Origin: Flavobacteriales bacterium
Lineage (GTDB): Bacteria > Bacteroidota > Bacteroidia > Flavobacteriales_D > Sanyastnellaceae
DNA length: 64,000 bases
NCBI GenBank assembly: GCA_018402085.1
Contig: JAGYJM010000001.1
Coordinates: 92,562 to 156,561, forward strand
Direction of reading: 5' to 3'
Shown: positions 62,800-64,000 of the stretch, piece after piece
Layout of the letters: every line of letters starts with the position of its first letter
Numbering within the stretch: the stretch's first letter is position 1
Position numbers and translations under genes: made by a program
The notes under the pieces: generated by a model
Databases searched by the model: none
What the model was told of the DNA's origin: nothing
What the model saw: only the letters and a program-made list of their open reading frames with translations

Positions 62800-62831
62800 A
62801 AAACGCCCCTCGGTCAGAGGAGCGTTTTTAT
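62800..62831 (+). terminator. Bidirectional terminator between CLC and cytochrome c peroxidase genes
   Basis: AAAAACGC(T)CCTC pairs with GAGG(A)GCGTTTTT across a short loop, A and T runs on both sides. The two genes converge on it. Confidence 0.88.
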
Positions 62832-62857
62832 TATCCTGCCGTCAGGCAGTAAATCTT

Positions 62858-64000
62858 TTATTCTATACAGCCTTGATCTATTTGCGAAACTGCGTCGTTG
62901 TTCGGGAAGCAGAATCCGGAAGGCAAATCCTGCGGAACATAACGAAACAAATTTGGATCGTACAGCGCGTCCTCAACGAAGTTGGTAAGGTCTGTGATCT
63001 CTTGCTCAGTGAGGTTGAGAGGATGGAATTCTTCTGACAATTGTGATTCCGGAACCTCGGGATTTTCCGGAATGGCGTTGTTTTTGTACTCAATTACCGC
63101 GCGAACGCTGTTGAGGGTTCCTCCGTGCCCGAAGAATGGCGAATCTTTTAGGTTGTAGAGCTGGGGGGTCTTGAACCTGTAGTATTCAGAAGGGTTGCCC
63201 GTGAATCCACCACGACCGAGGTCTTCATTATTCTGCCCTTCACTGTTAAGAATATCAGGCCCGTCGAGGTCTTCCATACCGAGCGCGTGAAAAGACATGC
63301 TACTAAGTGCAGGCCCCGTGTGACAGTTTGAGCATTCCGCCTTTCCGAAGAACAGCACTGCACCGCGCTTTTCGCTATCGCTGAGCGCGCTCATGTTACC
63401 GCGCAGGTATTCTTGCCAGGGCGCCTGGTTCGAAAGAATGGTACGCTCGTAGGCTGCAATAGCCAAGCCTGCGGTACGTTGTGTGTAGCGCGTAGCCTGC
63501 GGCCAACCCGGAAATGCAATGTCAAAAAGATCTTCGTAGATGCTGAACTCCTGACAAACCTGCTCATCTACAACCTGGCGGTGCACGGTCAATCCTGCGA
63601 TCGCTTGAATTTCCAGTCCCTGATGGCCAAAGTTATTGTTGAAAATAGGGGTGCCGGGCGTCCACTGGCTTTGTGTGCCCTCGTTCATGCCCTGCGCACC
63701 AAATTGCCCGTTCCAGAGCATGACTTCCTGGTAGGCACCATTCATCGCTGTTGGGGTGCGGATCGGTTGCGTGTCGATGCTATCTGTTGGGTACTCAGGG
63801 TGAGGCTCTCTTGATTCACCGGCAAGACCGAAGCCAATGCCTCCTTCACCCAAACCCTGTCGTCGGTTTGCCTGGAATCCCGCAGCGGCGTGGTGACATG
63901 TGGCACATGAGTACGTTTGGTCTCCTACTCCATCCATGCGCGGATTAAGACCGATACCCGTCTCATGAAAGAGCAACTTACCCAGCTTCACCTTGGTTTG
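62858..64000 (-). CDS. Di-haem cytochrome c peroxidase (MauG/CcpA family), partial (runs off the right edge)
   Basis: At least 380 residues; the 5' end lies beyond base 64000, since the open frame continues upstream of a GTG at 63991. Two CxxCH haem sites are visible: YSCATCHHAAAGF (about residue 30 of the visible part) and AECSNCHTGPALSS (about 215). Also GMEDLDGPD and FKTPQLYNLKDSPFFGHGGTLNSV. Periplasmic enzyme that reduces peroxide using electrons from cytochrome c; the closely related MauG branch is also possible. Confidence 0.92.
   Translation of the reverse strand, partial: QTKVKLGKLLFHETGIGLNPRMDGVGDQTYSCATCHHAAAGFQANRRQGLGEGGIGFGLAGESREPHPEYPTDSIDTQPIRTPTAMNGAYQEVMLWNGQFGAQGMNEGTQSQWTPGTPIFNNNFGHQGLEIQAIAGLTVHRQVVDEQVCQEFSIYEDLFDIAFPGWPQATRYTQRTAGLAIAAYERTILSNQAPWQEYLRGNMSALSDSEKRGAVLFFGKAECSNCHTGPALSSMSFHALGMEDLDGPDILNSEGQNNEDLGRGGFTGNPSEYYRFKTPQLYNLKDSPFFGHGGTLNSVRAVIEYKNNAIPENPEVPESQLSEEFHPLNLTEQEITDLTNFVEDALYDPNLFRYVPQDLPSGFCFPNNDAVSQIDQGCIE

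Noticed and set aside
1-64000. tRNA, rRNA, riboswitch or phage structural genes
   Set aside because: None recognised on reading both strands; no T-loop-like GTTCGA-type tRNA ends or known leader folds were found.

Overview
The window looks like a Bacteroidota chromosome, most likely a flavobacterial (Cryomorphaceae/Schleiferiaceae-like) lineage. Evidence: large secreted proteins with type IX secretion (T9SS) C-terminal sorting domains, SprB-type and GCTD cysteine-rich repeats, Bacteroidota-specific neighbours (DUF6341 and DUF6427 next to purD, DUF4271 next to hemD), and TAnnTTTG -7 promoter boxes in front of several genes. Genus-level identity is inference.

Layout. 1-9560: partial PhoD phosphatase, a bacilliredoxin, two large T9SS cargo proteins, purQ. 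9561-18390: DUF6427, DUF6341, purD, two LPS-type glycosyltransferases, an O-antigen ligase/polymerase, an S41 processing protease, rnpA and hemD. 18422-23671: DUF4271, a lamin-tail-domain surface protein, asd. 23672-36790 is the accessory region. It has degenerate spacer repeats, then an AT-rich cassette array of about 9.7 kb (24137-33773) headed by a tyrosine recombinase (33909-35042), a truncated gene remnant, and a seven-unit tandem repeat (35341-36540). 36791-43853: a cysteine-rich secreted protein, AraC regulator, SDR, PfpI-like lipoprotein, repeat-filled spacers, and a frameshifted rhuM-fic gene. 43854-64000: metG, LD-carboxypeptidase, a GT39-type glycosyltransferase, META/NlpE lipoprotein, methyltransferase, CrtA-like monooxygenase, kbl plus an FAD oxidoreductase, a GbsR regulator with two small membrane proteins, a TIGR01777 epimerase, ferritin, a YfiR/TPR/SpoIIE-phosphatase signalling operon, a universal stress protein, a CLC channel with CBS domains, and a partial di-haem cytochrome c peroxidase.

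The most interesting part is the cassette array. Four gene cassettes, all read leftward, each end in a large imperfect palindrome with AAC/GTT termini and a conserved asymmetric spacer, as expected of integron attC sites. The first bases of each cassette are the inverse complement of the first bases of that cassette's own palindrome (9/9, 10/10, 9/10 and 6/10 positions), which is the signature of integron cassettes. The recombinase is transcribed toward the array and appears to lack the insertion that defines classical IntI. Cargo: a membrane/TPR-like protein with a GIY-YIG nuclease; a restriction-modification operon with an XRE controller; a DUF2130 coiled-coil protein; and a minimal DnaB-C-like ATPase. 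This fits a Bacteroidota integron-like platform carrying phage-defence candidates. The defence role is inference, except for the restriction-modification operon.

Two families of short hairpins are scattered through the window. One (CTCCCCT...AGGGGAG) is found between genes. The other (stem-AAA(A)-stem-GGATG) is found between genes and in frame inside genes. No tRNA, rRNA, CRISPR array or known riboswitch was recognised.
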